Position numbers and translations under genes: made by a program. The notes beneath the pieces are model-generated. The model was not told where the DNA came from. It was given only the letters and a program-made list of their open reading frames with translations, and made no database searches. Positions 1 to 12,119 of a stretch of 64,000 bases of DNA are shown here, in pieces. Each line of letters starts with the position of its first letter. The stretch's first letter is position 1. Origin of the DNA: Elymus sibiricus (lineage: Eukaryota; Streptophyta; Magnoliopsida; Poales; Poaceae); the NCBI GenBank assembly GCA_039707655.1, contig CM077676.1, positions 373,926,114 to 373,990,113 of the forward strand. The letters are read 5' to 3'.

Positions 1-3000
1 GCGTTATTCTATAATTATAAGCAACTTCCTATCCAGCGGATGCTTGATTTTGACTTCCTATGTGGTATATATTCTCCCTATCATTGGTTTAAAAGGATTG
101 TATAGTGTTTCTGTTTTGCTTCTTTCTTACTGATAATTTGCACTGCCTGATAGGGAGAGAAACACCTTCTGTTGCTGGAATCATCAATCCTGGTTCTGAT
201 GGGTTCCAGAAGCTTTTTTTTGGACAAGAAGAAATTGCTATTCCAGTTCATCCTACGTGAGCTCTCTGCTTCCTCATTTATCTTGTTTGATTGAACAAGA
301 AGAGTGTGGTTCTTATTTCAGATGGAGGGATACTACATTACAGTTTGCTAGCTCAATATTCATGTGTGAACAATTTATCTATTCATGTATCTTTTGTAGA
401 ATTGAAGCTGCTTGCAATGCACACCCAACTGCGGATGTGTTTATCAACTTTGCATCCTTCCGGAGGTTAGTTATAGCATTGATAATCTGTCTGAGAAATA
501 CTGCATGATCTGGAGCAACTACAATTTCACTGTATTTTCTAAATCTGCAGTGCGGCTGCTTCTTCAATGACAGCTTTGAAGCAGCCAACTCTCCGAGTTG
601 TAGCCATTATAGCAGAGGGAGTTCCTGAATCAGACGCAAAGCAGCTAATTAGTTATGCACGTGCTAACAACAAGGTAAGGATTATATTTTACATGGAATT
701 ACTGCTTTTAAGTTCGGGTGTGATCACCGGTTCTCATCATAAAGTGCTTAGAATAAGACAATTTCATATCAATTAGTGAAGGAGTATATCCCTATGGACA
801 CATTTGTAAACTAAATGATGGCTTGTGAGCTTGAGCAATATGATAACTTCTATATATATAATCGGAGCATTTGCTTTTTCTGTTAATGCAGGCTGACACT
901 GGCCTGCATATTTATTGTTTATTTTTGCTAAGTGATTTAGTGTTATTTGTAGGTCATCATTGGACCTGCAACAGTCGGAGGAGTTCAGGCTGGTGCTTTC
1001 AAGATTGGTGATACTGCTGGAACCATTGACAACATAATTCAATGCAAGCTGTACAGACCCGGATCAGTTGGTTTTGTGTCTAAATCGGTATGCTTCAATT
1101 TCGTTGTTAATAAACTTACTTCCTTCATCACATGTATTTCTGTATGATTCACGTCCATAAATAAAGTAACAGAATAAAAAGAACTGTCCATTGTGTCTGT
1201 AAGGACGACTTTTTATTTACATATATATGGAGAGTCTTAGAACTTTAGAACACGATTATGATGCTTCGGCTTTTATCTTTCTATTTGGAAAAATGTGGAG
1301 AGCTCCTGACTTTCCATTTGTTTTCATTACAGAATTCCACTTCTTTAATTTGACTACTGATTAGTATATATTCTCAACTGTATATTTTGATTACTACTTA
1401 CAAACTGAACTTCCATTACTTCATAGGGTGGCATGTCAAATGAGCTGTACAACACCATTGCAAGAGTGACTGATGGTATATATGAAGGTACCTTGTTTGT
1501 GAATAAATGTAAATGTCACATTTACTGGTTCACATGATTAATGCACCCATGCTAACTTTTTCTTAACGTATTCAGGGATTGCAATTGGGGGAGATGTTTT
1601 CCCTGGCTCAACTCTTTCAGATCACATTCTGCGTTTTAATAACATACCTCAGGTTTGACACTTAACATCTCTATGGGACTGAGCTTCAGTGCCTTAAGGC
1701 ACCTATATAGAAATAGATAGTGCTAACCTTCTTCCTGTAGTGTATGTTCATCATCTTTGTCGCACAAGTGTCCTTCTAATATTGTATTTTTCATCTCTGG
1801 CATGATTGGACACCCACAGGATGTCACTGTTACATGTTCCTTTATCACATCCTTTTAGTCTTCTAACTTTCGGAGGCTACTCCTTTACCATAACTTTGGC
1901 GTATCTCTATTGTCTTTGTATCCACTCCCATTTATATTTTTAGGACAAAATGGTTGTTTGGCGCACAAGTATGCTTTCACGATAATTCCATCCCTGCATT
2001 ACTTGCAACCCAAGTCTGGATTCCGATCACTGGTGTATCAACATCTCATTTGTTGGCTTTAGGTTAAAATGATGGTTGTTCTTGGAGAGCTTGGAGGAAG
2101 TGACGAGTATTCGCTCGTCGAAGCCTTGAAACAAGGAAAGGTTCAGAAACCTGTTGTTGCTTGGGTTAGTGGGACATGCGCACGTCTATTCAAATCTGAG
2201 GTCCAGTTTGGCCATGCTGTAAGTTGTAAATAAATTGGTGCTCTTTTCCGGTGAGCTGAACAATACACTCAGTATGCACAGATGTGGTTTATTTATTAAT
2301 TTTGATATCATAACAGGGTGCGAAGAGCGGTGGTGAGTTGGAATCCGCACAAGCTAAGAATCAGGCACTAAGGGATGCTGGGGCAGTTGTCCCTACTTCA
2401 TTTGAAGCTCTTGAAAGTGTGATTAAGGAGACATTTGAGAAGCTGGTACATCACGGCTGATGTCTTTTGCAAGTATTTTTTTTGGGAATGTTTAGTGGGA
2501 ACCAAAGCTTGGGGTTATATATATTTTTGCAGGTTGAGGAAGGAAATATTCCTCCTGTCCCTGAGGTTACACCTCCCCCCATTCCTGAGGATCTTAATAC
2601 TGCCATTAAAAGTGGGAAGGTCCGAGCTCCCACGCACATTATCTCCACTATCTCTGATGATAGAGGTCAGATTGGTGTCAACATGTTATCCTACATATGC
2701 TTGATAATTGTCCTTTGCCCTGCTTTCCCTCCCCGAAAATAATAAATGTGCATATGTATGATGCAGGTGAGGAACCTTGCTACGCTGGTGTGCCCATGTC
2801 TACAATTATTGAAAGGGGTTATGGAGTTGGTGATGTTATTTCTCTTTTGTGGTTCAAGCGTAGCCTTCCTCGTTATTGTACTCAGTTTATTGAGGTAATT
2901 TGTGGGTTAAATGTAACATGGATAGTCTTATCTTACCTACAAAAGCTCTAACATGCTGTGATAATTTTGACCTTTCCCCCTTCTATATCTAGAGTTCACT

Positions 3001-4050
3001 TGGTCCTAATAAGTTTTCTTCGTATGTCTGACAGATATGCGTCATGCTTTGTGCTGATCATGGTCCTTGTGTATCTGGTGCTCACAATTCTATAGTTACT
3101 GCTAGGGCTGGAAAGGACCTTGTTTCCAGCTTGGTATCTGGTGAGCTTGTTTAATTAATGCATGCGAACCTGTACCATTATGTGCATAACAGCATATGAG
3201 ACTTATGGTTGGAATAACACAGGATTGTTGACAATTGGCCCCCGATTTGGTGGTGCAATTGATGACGCTGCTCGGTATTTCAAAGATGCATATGATAGGG
3301 TGGGCCATCTTATTTGATATCCCTTTATTTTATTTTTCCAGCTTCGGTTTTCATGTGTTTCTGAGTTGATCTTATAAACTACATCAATTTGATTCTAGGG
3401 TCTTACGCCTTATGAATTTGTTGAGGGCATGAAAAAGAAGGGAATCCGTGTCCCTGGGATTGGTCACAGGTATAATACCCCCTTGGCGTCATAATAAACT
3501 TGCACCTGAAAATGGACTTAATACATAAGCTCATTGTTCTTACTGTACAACGAGTTATGTTGTCTTTTCTCAAATTTCACATGCATATCCCTTTATTAGG
3601 ATCAAAAGCAGAGACAACAGGGACAAGAGAGTGCAGCTTTTACAGAAATATGCTCACGCACACTTCCCTTCAGTCAAGTACATGGAGTACGCTGTTCAGG
3701 TTGAGACCTACACCCTGTCAAAGGCCAACAATTTGGTTATGAATGTTGACGGTGCGATTGGCTCGCTTTTCTTGGACCTTCTTTCTGGGAGTGGAATGTT
3801 CAGCAAGCAAGAGATCGATGAGATTGTAGAGATTGGGTATCTTAATGGACTCTTTGTGCTTGCACGTTCAATTGGCCTAATTGGGTAAAATCTTGCTCTT
3901 TTAACATGATAAATGTAGCTAAGTACATAATTGTTATTTTTTCCACATTTCCAATCTGCTTCTTGGATTCACAGGCACACCTTTGACCAGAAGAGGCTCA
4001 AGCAACCACTCTACCGTCACCCTTGGGAGGATGTCCTCTACACCAAATGA
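1..4050 (+). CDS. ACLB: ATP-citrate lyase subunit B (ACLB), 5'-truncated by the window edge
   Basis: Cytosolic ATP-citrate lyase makes acetyl-CoA and oxaloacetate from citrate, CoA and ATP. In plants the enzyme is split, and this is the B subunit, which carries the CoA-ligase and citrate-synthase-like parts. Coding exons read by phase and GT-AG sites: 1-64, 154-256, 400-465, 551-674, 953-1087, 1427-1487, 1576-1652, 2063-2218, 2317-2445, 2533-2665, 2767-2894, 3035-3140, 3223-3299, 3399-3469, 3600-3884, 3975-4050 (TGA). They sum to 1791 nt (596 aa plus stop). The plant protein is about 608 aa, so only about 12 N-terminal codons are off-window. The catalytic phosphohistidine lies in the motif FGHAGA (His codon 2213-2215, end of exon 8). 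The citrate-synthase-like half shows [19 protein letters not shown] (His codon 3465-3467) and NVDGAIG. No frameshift or stop interrupts it, so it looks functional. Confidence 0.97.
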
Positions 4051-4840
4051 GGCACCATATTGGTCTTCCACCTGTGTGTACACCATAAAAATAAAACCGA
4101 GCATAACTGCATAGAATTCAAAATTCTGACTGTTGATGGAACTAGGCGACGAGGGATACAAGACTGTTACAGATGAAAGTTTGTTTCATTTTTTTTTTCA
4201 TTCAAGCATGAAAGCATTAGGGCATCAGATATTTGAAAGGATACTTGATAGTTGTTTCATGTTATCATCAAGTAAGTGGCTGTCAAATTTAGTTCAGACA
4301 TTTGGGGAATATTGTAATGATTGTGATTCTAGTTCCCCATCACAAAACTCTGAATTATCTACTGTCAATTTTATGGTAATAAAATATGCACGTGTTGCTG
4401 CTTCAAGCTCTAGGCGATCGATCGATCCCAAACTTATTGGCCTGTAAACAAACTGTCAACTCTCATATAATGGTATCTATTTAAAATCTTTTCTGTGTTT
4501 GATATGTCTCTCTTCTGCTGATGCACAGCACCAGCCACTGCCCCTACCAAGCTGCACTAGAAGCATACATGCGCTTTGCTGCGCTGTTTTCTTCTTTAGC
4601 CGTTGTGTTTGTTGTATTATATATTGTTCAAATAAATTAAATATCTCAATAACATGATAACATACCGAAAAGAAAATGCTATGCAGGAAGGCCCGGTTTG
4701 GTGATGCAATTTATCTGTTTTAACCTTATGACATGTCTATTTTGATTTCTATCACAACTTATACCATGCCTTAGTTGTTCCTGGTGTGGTGACAACGCTT
4801 CAATTTATTGTTGAGATCTTGATCTTTGCTAGGGATATAT
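4051..4840 (+). other. ACLB 3' UTR and downstream spacer
   Basis: This AT-rich stretch has no supportable ORF. A consensus AATAAA at 4378-4383, about 330 nt after the ACLB stop, is a plausible poly-A signal. An earlier AATAAA-like run lies near 4090. I see nothing else between about 4460 and the MITE that starts at 4841. Confidence 0.6.
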
Positions 4841-5220
4841 TCCTTCCGTCTCAAATAAATGACGTTGATTTAGTACATTTTGTACTAACTTTGTACTAAA
4901 TCAGCGACACTTATTTGAGAGGGATACTTTGTACTAACTTTGTACTCCGCGTATTAAATTTGTGTCAAGTCAAACTTGGCAAAGTTTGATCAAATTTATA
5001 TTAAAAAATACCAACATCTACAACACCAAATATATATATACCATGAAACTAAATTTCATAATGAATCTAATAGTATTGATTTGGCATTGTGAATATTGAT
5101 ACTTTTTTCTATAAGTTTGGTCAAATTAGAGATAGTTTGACTTCAGACAAAACTTATATGCAAATTAAAAAAGACCAAAGGGAGTACTAAATCAGCGACA
5201 CTTATTTGAGACGGATGGAG
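4841..5220. mobile_element. Composite of Stowaway-type MITEs
   Basis: The outer ends are inverted repeats: CTTCCGTCTCAAATAAATGA near 4843 pairs with the complement of TTATTTGAGACGGATGGAG ending at 5220. A second complete short hairpin (about 4841-4925) is contained in the left part, because a copy of the right arm (GCGACACTTATTTGAGAGGG) already occurs at 4910-4923. Between them sits a different MITE-like sequence with CTCCGCGTATTAAATTTG at about 4945 and CAAATTAAAAAAGACCAAAG near 5161, ending GGGAGTA. The simplest reading is one MITE inserted in the loop of another, next to a third short copy. Exact joins are uncertain. Confidence 0.7.
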
Positions 5221-5540
5221 CATATGGCAGTACTAAATGCACACCCAACAACCCCTTTGCTCCTCGTGCTTCCGGCCATATTTTGGCACGCATTAACACA
5301 CCTCAAGCTAAGTCCGTGTTTGGTTTTAATCACACATTGACAACATTTCTTTTACCTGCAAAAAAAAAAAAAAAACTATAGCAAGGCTAGCTTACAACCC
5401 CTATGACATTTTTTAGCTGAGCCATGTCATATGTTTGCATAGTTTGCTTTTAGTTCGCTGACCAGATGTACCGTGTGGTTAAACATACCCTAATTAATCC
5501 CCGCAAAATAAAAACATACCCTAATTAAGACATGATCATA
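5221..5540. other. Spacer between MITEs
   Basis: No coding or repeat structure is recognised apart from a 15-base A run near 5360. The last two bases (5539-5540, TA) are the left target duplication of the next MITE. Confidence 0.5.
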
Positions 5541-5794
5541 CTCCCTCCTTTTTTACTTACTCCGCATATTAGTTTTGTCTAAAGTGAATACAAACTTTGA
5601 CAAAATTTATAAAGAAAAATATTAACATAGATAATACCAAATCAATACCATTACATACATCATTGAATATAATTTCACATCATGCAAATTTTTTATTGTA
5701 AATGTTCATATTGTTTCTATAATTTTGACCAAAGTTTATAAGGTATGACTTCAGTCAAGTTTAATACGCGGAGACTAAATAAAAAGGAAGTGAG
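5541..5794. mobile_element. Stowaway-like MITE with TA target duplication
   Basis: The 254-bp element starts CTCCCTCCTTTTTTACTTAC. It ends with the imperfect inverted repeat containing GACTAAATAAAAAGGAAGTG before TA (5795-5796). TA also precedes it at 5539-5540. The interior is AT-rich (ACTTTGACAAAATTTATA and similar), as in Triticeae Tc1/mariner-derived Stowaway elements. It contains no ORF, so it was mobilised in trans. Confidence 0.85.
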
Positions 5795-7083
5795 TACCTG
5801 GGACGAGTTCTTTTTTCTGTCTCTCTTCTGCTGATCTCTGGAGGCATCTGGAGGTTGACATCGCTGCTGTACGTAATTATTCTCCTCGAGGGGTGGCTCG
5901 TTTAGCACGTGAGTCGCGCGGGTATACGAGGTCACTGTACCTCTCACTAATCACATCCTGGTCATTGATCCCACGCACGTACGCACTGTTGCCGCGTCAG
6001 GTTGCACGAGAGCGATGTCCACTCGTGTCGGCACCATCGCAGTGAACTTCAGCGTTTGGGCTGCACCAAACATGTCAAAAGAAAAACACGTTCGTTTCAA
6101 AAAAAAAAACACGCATATGCGGATATTTGAATGGGATTGCAAAAATCGTATACTTGACGAAAAGGAAAACCAGTATAATGAAGAAATATCCTACTACCTC
6201 CGTTCCAAAATATACGACGTTTTGATAGGCTAGTTGACGGGGCGAGCAGCTGCCTGTGTCCTTGTCGCTGCACCATTCACTCCTCCTGCTTTGCTTTCAG
6301 ATGATCGGATCCAGCACCCAAATGATGCGAAAAGGGAACGGCGTCGTCTGCGCCTACTGCATGAATCTATTTTCTTTTGCTTTCAGAAAAGAATCTATTT
6401 TCTTTCTCACACCAAGCAAACTGTTGCTACTCGTAGGGAAGAGAGTCCATTGGCCCCCCGGTTGCTGTCCGTACGCATTTGCCATGAAGCGCCGTCGTTT
6501 CCAGCTGCCATCTCATTCTCATCAACGGATAAGAAGCAAACGCTCTTCATCAGTCTTCCTCCTTATCATTTGCAAGCTTGCCAACACCAACTAATCCGAC
6601 AAATGCCCTGTTAAGAGCGGACGGACCGGTTACTGACTGCTCAAAAAAAGCCGACCCAGCCGAACTCCTCAAACCGGTTCCAAACGCCCGGGCTGACAAC
6701 ACCCATATCCAGCCCAAATCTGAGGCGGGTGGGGGAGGCCCGGGCGCGTTCGCCACATCGGACCAGACAGGTCGGACCCATCCTAAATTGCACCAAATCC
6801 TTCCCCGACGTTGTCGAGTCGTCCTTGTTCCTCTCCTCTCTTCTCCCTCGTCCGCGTCGGCCCACCCCTAGCTCCGCCGCCACCCTTGCTCCATCGTCGT
6901 ACTGACACATTAGCGCCGGCAGCAGCGCCAAAACACTCCTCCCCTCCATTCCCGCCCGCACGGACACGGTCGGCGGCTCGGACGCCGCCGCGGTACACTC
7001 CGGCTACTCTCGGACTACACCTTGCCCTCCATAGTGTTCGACCTAATGTCCGACCCTTTTTTTTATTGTTTTGTAGGCAAACG
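5795..7083. other. Non-genic stretch with a MITE end fragment and GC-rich Harbinger-flank DNA
   Basis: At about 6194-6231 there is a lone Stowaway-like end (CTACCTCCGTTCCAAAATAT) with no matching right arm, so it is a truncated MITE. From about 6600 the DNA becomes GC-rich and resembles the 5' non-coding part that usually precedes the Harbinger transposase frame starting at 7084. Short ORFs here occur in all frames and match no family I recognise. Confidence 0.5.
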
Positions 7084-8075
7084 ATGGATTCTGATGGTTC
7101 GTCAGACGAGGAGTACGGACCCACAAAACTTGATGAATTAATTCAACAGGAGTTCCGTGATTCCCGGATTCGGGCAAAGAAGACGAGATGATGATGATAA
7201 TGAGCATCCAACAGGAAATGTACCGAGAGATGGAGCACATTCTCAACTTCAGGGGCTCGATCAAAGGGAGAAGAGTTGTGAACCGGGATAGGGTCTCTAG
7301 AGCACAGCTACTCTACAAGGACTACTTTGCTTCAGAACCAACTTTCCTTGATGAACCATGGTTTCGTCGACAGTTCCATATGCGCAAACCATTGTTCTTG
7401 TGCGTGGTGGAGGGAGTGGAGACACACGATCACTACTTCAAGCTCACCAGAATTGTTGCTGGCAACTGTCATTCTCTGCTAAGCAGAAATGCATGGATTC
7501 TCACAACGACATCAATGTGCTCTAGCGATCTCCCGTGTTCAGGAGACTTTGTAATGGGGAATCACCGCCGTGAAAATACATTGTCAACGACCGTAACTAC
7601 AACATGGGGTACTACATTGCCGATGAAATCTATCCTCAGTGGGCGGCGTTTGTGTAGACCATATCAGATCCCCAAGGCAACAAACAGAGCTACTTTGCAA
7701 CAATGCAAGAAGTAGCTAGGAAGGATGTGGAAAGGGCATTCAGAGTGCTCCAAGCTCATTGTAGAATTGTTCTGGAGCTGCAATGATGTTGGAATGAGAG
7801 ACTTTGTGATAGTTGATGACATGTTGTGTCATTTTGCATAATACGATTGTTGAGGACGAGGGTGATGAGGTAGCCCTAACCCATAATTTTGGCAAGTCTG
7901 GAGAACAAGCCCAGATCCGGGAACAACAAGATGCAGCTCAGCTTATCAATTTTCTGCAAATGCATCAGAATCTTCGAGATTATCAGGTGCACACGCAGCT
8001 ACTCAGTATCTTGTGGAGCATAGGTGGACTCACAATGGAAACCAAAGAGCTAATGTTTGGATTGTGCACTTCAAA
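7084..8075 (+). pseudogene. PIF/Harbinger transposase (DDE_Tnp_4), internally deleted and frameshifted
   Basis: The frame opens with MDSDGSSDEEYGPTKLDEL, the usual acidic N-terminus of grass PIF/Harbinger transposases. It then shifts frame to the EHILNFRGSIKGRRVVNR and FRRQFHMRKPLFL blocks. Soon after an SFSAKQKC-like block (about 7470-7490) the sequence jumps straight to SHNDINVL (about 7500). The central catalytic portion with the first Asp is therefore deleted. Later blocks NMGYYIADEIYPQWAAF, KDVERAFRVLQAH and the C-terminal NFLQMHQNLRDYQVHTQL are recognisable across further frameshifts and stops. A full protein would be about 400 aa. This copy cannot encode an active enzyme. Confidence 0.85.
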
Positions 8076-8395
8076 TAAATTTTATGTTCGCACTATGTAT
8101 TTTCGCTACCAACAAATGTTTATTTACATGTGATATTCATGTGAATGATGGACGTGCATAGTTTTGCATGGATTGGAGGGTTTGCATTTGATGATTGTGG
8201 CTGCTCGGCAGTCAATATGAGGGGCCGTCGTCCGGGTGCGTCCACAGATGTTTTGGGGGGGGGGGGGGGGCGGATTTGCCAAATGCGGCTGTAAATACTC
8301 TTAATATGCAAATCCGACAGGATGTCAGGTGAACCACACCGCTGCCTCGCGTAAGAAAGGTGGGCCAAACGTTGTACTAGCACACTAGCGCGGTA
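8076..8395. other. Harbinger 3' flank with poly-G tract
   Basis: This is the non-coding tail of the decayed Harbinger copy. It includes a 16-base G run at 8255-8270, followed by CGGATTTGCCAAATGCGGCT and AATACTCTTAA, which resemble Harbinger terminal sequence. The exact element boundary was not resolved. Confidence 0.45.
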
Positions 8396-8608
8396 CTGTC
8401 TCCGTCTAGGTTTATGGTTTATTAGTCCTTATTGTATTTTTCGATTAAAGTTTGACGATATATTTAACTAGCAAAGTGTCAATGCATGTCACCAAAAATT
8501 ATTTTGTTGGATTCGTATTTGAATGTAGTTTCTAATGATATTATCTTTTATTAGTTAAAGTCATGGTAAAAATATGACCCAAAATAAAGGGGCTAGTAAA
8601 ATAGGATG

Positions 8609-11600
8609 TGTGGCGCCCCGCCTGAATACCACTGTAGTCAGACGGTCACCGCACATACCAGCCCAGGATATCACTCTGGCATGCGCTTTTACAACAAGTA
8701 TCAGGAACACAGACATTCCTATTAATGGATATAAGTCTTACATGGGATATAATACAAGGGTGATGGCAGCGGAAAAGTCTATCTAAGGCAGCATGGTCCT
8801 GGTGCGGCTCCAATCCACAGGGATCTGACTGGGTTACTCTTCTAGCCTGCAAACACTCTGGCTGCTCGCTAGCAAACGTCGGATCCTTAGGTGAACCTGG
8901 CCACATTGAAGGCCGCTGAGTACTTTTGAATGTACTCGCAAGCAAACCAAACCAACATATACACCAAGCAATGCAATCCATGGCATTCAAGCATGCACTT
9001 GTTATCTTAACAGTATTAACTATCATGTCATGGCAAAATTATCTAGCAAGATTAGTCATCTAGCAGCATTAATTATCAGGTTATAGCAGGATTATCTAGC
9101 ATGATAACTATTGGAGTAGATACAGTAAGGTAAAACATATCAAGCATAATTCATACTCCGAATATTCTCACGATCCAAGTCTGATCCAAACCTTGCGGTC
9201 ATCCAACCTCTCATCTCATAGCCATCACATGGCTAGCAATCAGACCTCTGACATCATCTGATGTCCATGCATCTTTACTGCAAGTCTGATAAACCTTACC
9301 ATTTTCCGGTTCAATCTTAACAATAACATTATATAGTTTGTTCCTCCAGACTTGACACGGACCAAATAGGGGCCTATACGAACTGTCCATGACCGAGGAC
9401 GCGGCTATTCGAATAGATTTACACTCTGCAGAGGTTGCGCACTTTACCCACACCATGGAGCTCCTGGCCTCGTACTTTAGTACATGTTCCCATTCGGGTG
9501 GACCAGTGCTGCTCCAACAAAACCTTGTCTATTGCCCGGCACTCTTACGGTCCCACCGACAATCATACCCTCCCAGGGTCATGTCCTGGGTGGCCCCTGT
9601 GTCACCCCGTGACACCTGCCACCGTCGTGGCCAAACACTGTCCCAAACGGGGACGCCGGCAAATAACTCAACTTGGGCTCACAAGGTTATCGCCGCCTAC
9701 CGGGCCAGGGTAGCGCACACGCATAACCTTCCCTATTTGGTGGTACCGACAAGAGGCAGGACAATAGACCAAGCTAGGGTCGTCCCATACCGGCAAATGT
9801 GGCTGCACGGGTAAGTCCGGATAGGTGTCACTATGACTCGATCCAGTCGACGGAGGAGGTTGTTGTCATTATTAAGTCACATTTCATAATATTGCAGTAA
9901 CAGTAACCATGCAAGATGTAACAATTATGAAAACCTAACAACCTATCTCCATACAATATCACAACGAGTCGATAGTGCGATAACATGATGAACATTAGCA
10001 GGTAATGCAGATAGCAAATTCAAACTAGCAGGAGTTTAACTAATTTTAACACAGGCATAAACATTAATTAAACACGCAAGAATAACATAGAGCAATGCTT
10101 CAGGGCATATATCAGATGGTCGGCTTGCCTGGGGGTCGAGGAATACTCCGGGAAGAAGTGCGATCGCCTCGCGGAAGAATTCGCCGGAAAGGATTCTCTC
10201 TCGGAGGGCTGATAGAAGGGCAAGGGCAAAATGGGTATTTTCAGAAAGTGTCAACATGGTGAAAGTGACATCATCGAAACGGGCTCGACGAATTGAAGAA
10301 CTGGGCTTTGGAATCACCTCGATCGGAGTTACGAGCGAAAAGTTGTGGCCGGTTGAAGAGGAAGGACCTGTTTGTAAATAAAATGCTTACATATGGGTCC
10401 CTGGCTGGAAACCTGGTGGTGCCTCGGCTGAAAGTACGCTTACCAGAGTAGAAAAGCGCAGTCCAGGCTGAAGCGTTTTCTAGAGAAGAAAGCACATTAA
10501 GACTGGATACGTTTTCAAAAGAGGAAAGCGCCATATGAGGTTTGCGTGTCCACTTATCCACGCTGGACAGCCGCCTCTCGCCGATAGGTGGGGTCGGGGC
10601 CCACCTGTCGGGTCCCTCTCTCTCCTCCCTCCCTTTCTTCTTCCTCCTCCTCTACTCTGCCCCGACGCCGCGACAGGGATCCGGTGACTCTCTGGTGGGC
10701 CTCGAGGGCGGGCAACGGCGCGCATGGATTCGCCGGAGAGGGCCGCCTCCAGGGGTAGGTGGCTCGGGCCAGGGGAAAGGCTGGCGGCGAGGATGCGTCC
10801 ATGGCTGGGCACGGCGGTCCCGCTGCGGGGGAGGGGTTCCGGTGGGTAAGGGGGCTCGGCGAGGGCACGGGAGGGCTCGCCGTCGTGCGGCGCTTCCAGT
10901 GGAGGGTTCGGTCGGGGCGGGGAGTGGCTGGAGGTGGAGATTGGGTGACGGCTGTCGGCGGCGGCTCGCCGGAAATGGGGGCGCTCCGGCGAGGATTTCG
11001 GTCGGGCGCGGGCACGGGGTGGACTAGAGGAAAGAAGGAAGGAGGCTGGTGAGCTCGGGGATGGCCGGGGAGGCTCCGGGTCGCGGCTTATATAGCCGGC
11101 CGAGGCGGCTTCTCGGCGACCACCGAGGCTTCGGGAGTTCGCTGCCTTGGCGGCATCCCGGCGAGGTGGCACGCGAAGAGTGGTGCCGACCTGACGTTCA
11201 CAGAGGGAGGGGACGGCTCGAGGAGGAAGATGCCAACGGGACAGAGGAAGACGACGACGGTCACGGGCGAGCAGTGACTCGTTGGCTCTCGCCGTGGTGT
11301 GAGGAGAAAGAAATCGGAGAGGGGAAGGGGCTGGAGAGGGGCACGTGGACGTCGCGAACCCACTAGACACGCCGGGACACGCCGGGGCTGGCCGGAGTGA
11401 GTTGCACAACGAGAACAGTGCCGCAGAGCACCGTTTCTGCGTGTTGTCCACGCGGTCACCACGTGCACTACAAGCTCTGGCACTCTCCTGCCTGTCCAAC
11501 CTTGTCAAACAGCTCCCTCACTGCTCAAATAGATGATAGATGTGGCTGGGATCATCTAGATAGCTCTGAGGTGAGTGTTACTAGCTGAAATAGGTTCTGA

Positions 11601-12102
11601 CAGCAAAATTGGCTGGAATTTTCTAGAGAAATGGATGGAGAAATGGAGTTGAATCTTTGTCACAGTGCAATGGGGTAGGAAGGACTAGATGCTTGCCAAA
11701 TTTGAGGTCATATGGACAAGTTTTGCATACACTTCCTTTGTAATGCAAATTTGAGGTCATATGGACAAGTTTTTGCATATCCAGAGTTTATAGATGTGGG
11801 ATGACCACTGGGAAAAGTTTGGGAGGCAACAGATCAAAGGAAATTGGGGTTCCTTTGTAACGGAAGGAATTAGGGTTTCCCTTCCGGTAGACCGGAGAGT
11901 AGGGTTTTGGTGGCAGAATCCTGAGAAGATATCTTGGGTGGCAAGGTTGGTCTGGAGAGAATCTCTGGTTGGATAGGGAAGGCAAGGCTAAATGACCATC
12001 TTCATATACCCAAAGGCAAGAGAAAATCCGACAACATCGAAGAAAAAGACGGGAGTCAAATGCCGCAAAGGAAAAAAAAGGAGCGAAAACCAGGGTGTCA
12101 CA
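8609..12102 (-). repeat. 3' LTR (left copy) of the LARD-like element
   Basis: This copy is 3494 bp. Relative to the right copy it has an extra 1.25 kb (about 9155-10406). It lacks about 660 bp, replaced at about 11745-11772 by a 20-bp filler copied from about 11700-11722. A GC-rich block at 10540-11370 produces long proline-rich ORFs in several frames. Because the same block recurs in the other LTR, I treat these as non-coding. Confidence 0.88.
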
Positions 12103-12119
12103 AACCTACCCCCCTTAAG
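12103..12119 (-). promoter_or_regulatory. Polypurine tract of the LARD-like element
   Basis: On the minus strand CTTAAGGGGGGTAGGTT sits immediately upstream of the TGTGACACCC LTR start. This is the expected plus-strand priming site and fixes the element's orientation. Confidence 0.75.

Noticed and set aside
10480..11508. 342-aa proline/arginine-rich minus-strand ORF, with a near copy around 15471-16511
   Set aside because: It lies in the GC-rich part of both LTRs of the LARD-like element. Every frame there is open and low-complexity, frames are not conserved between the two copies, and no domain is recognisable.
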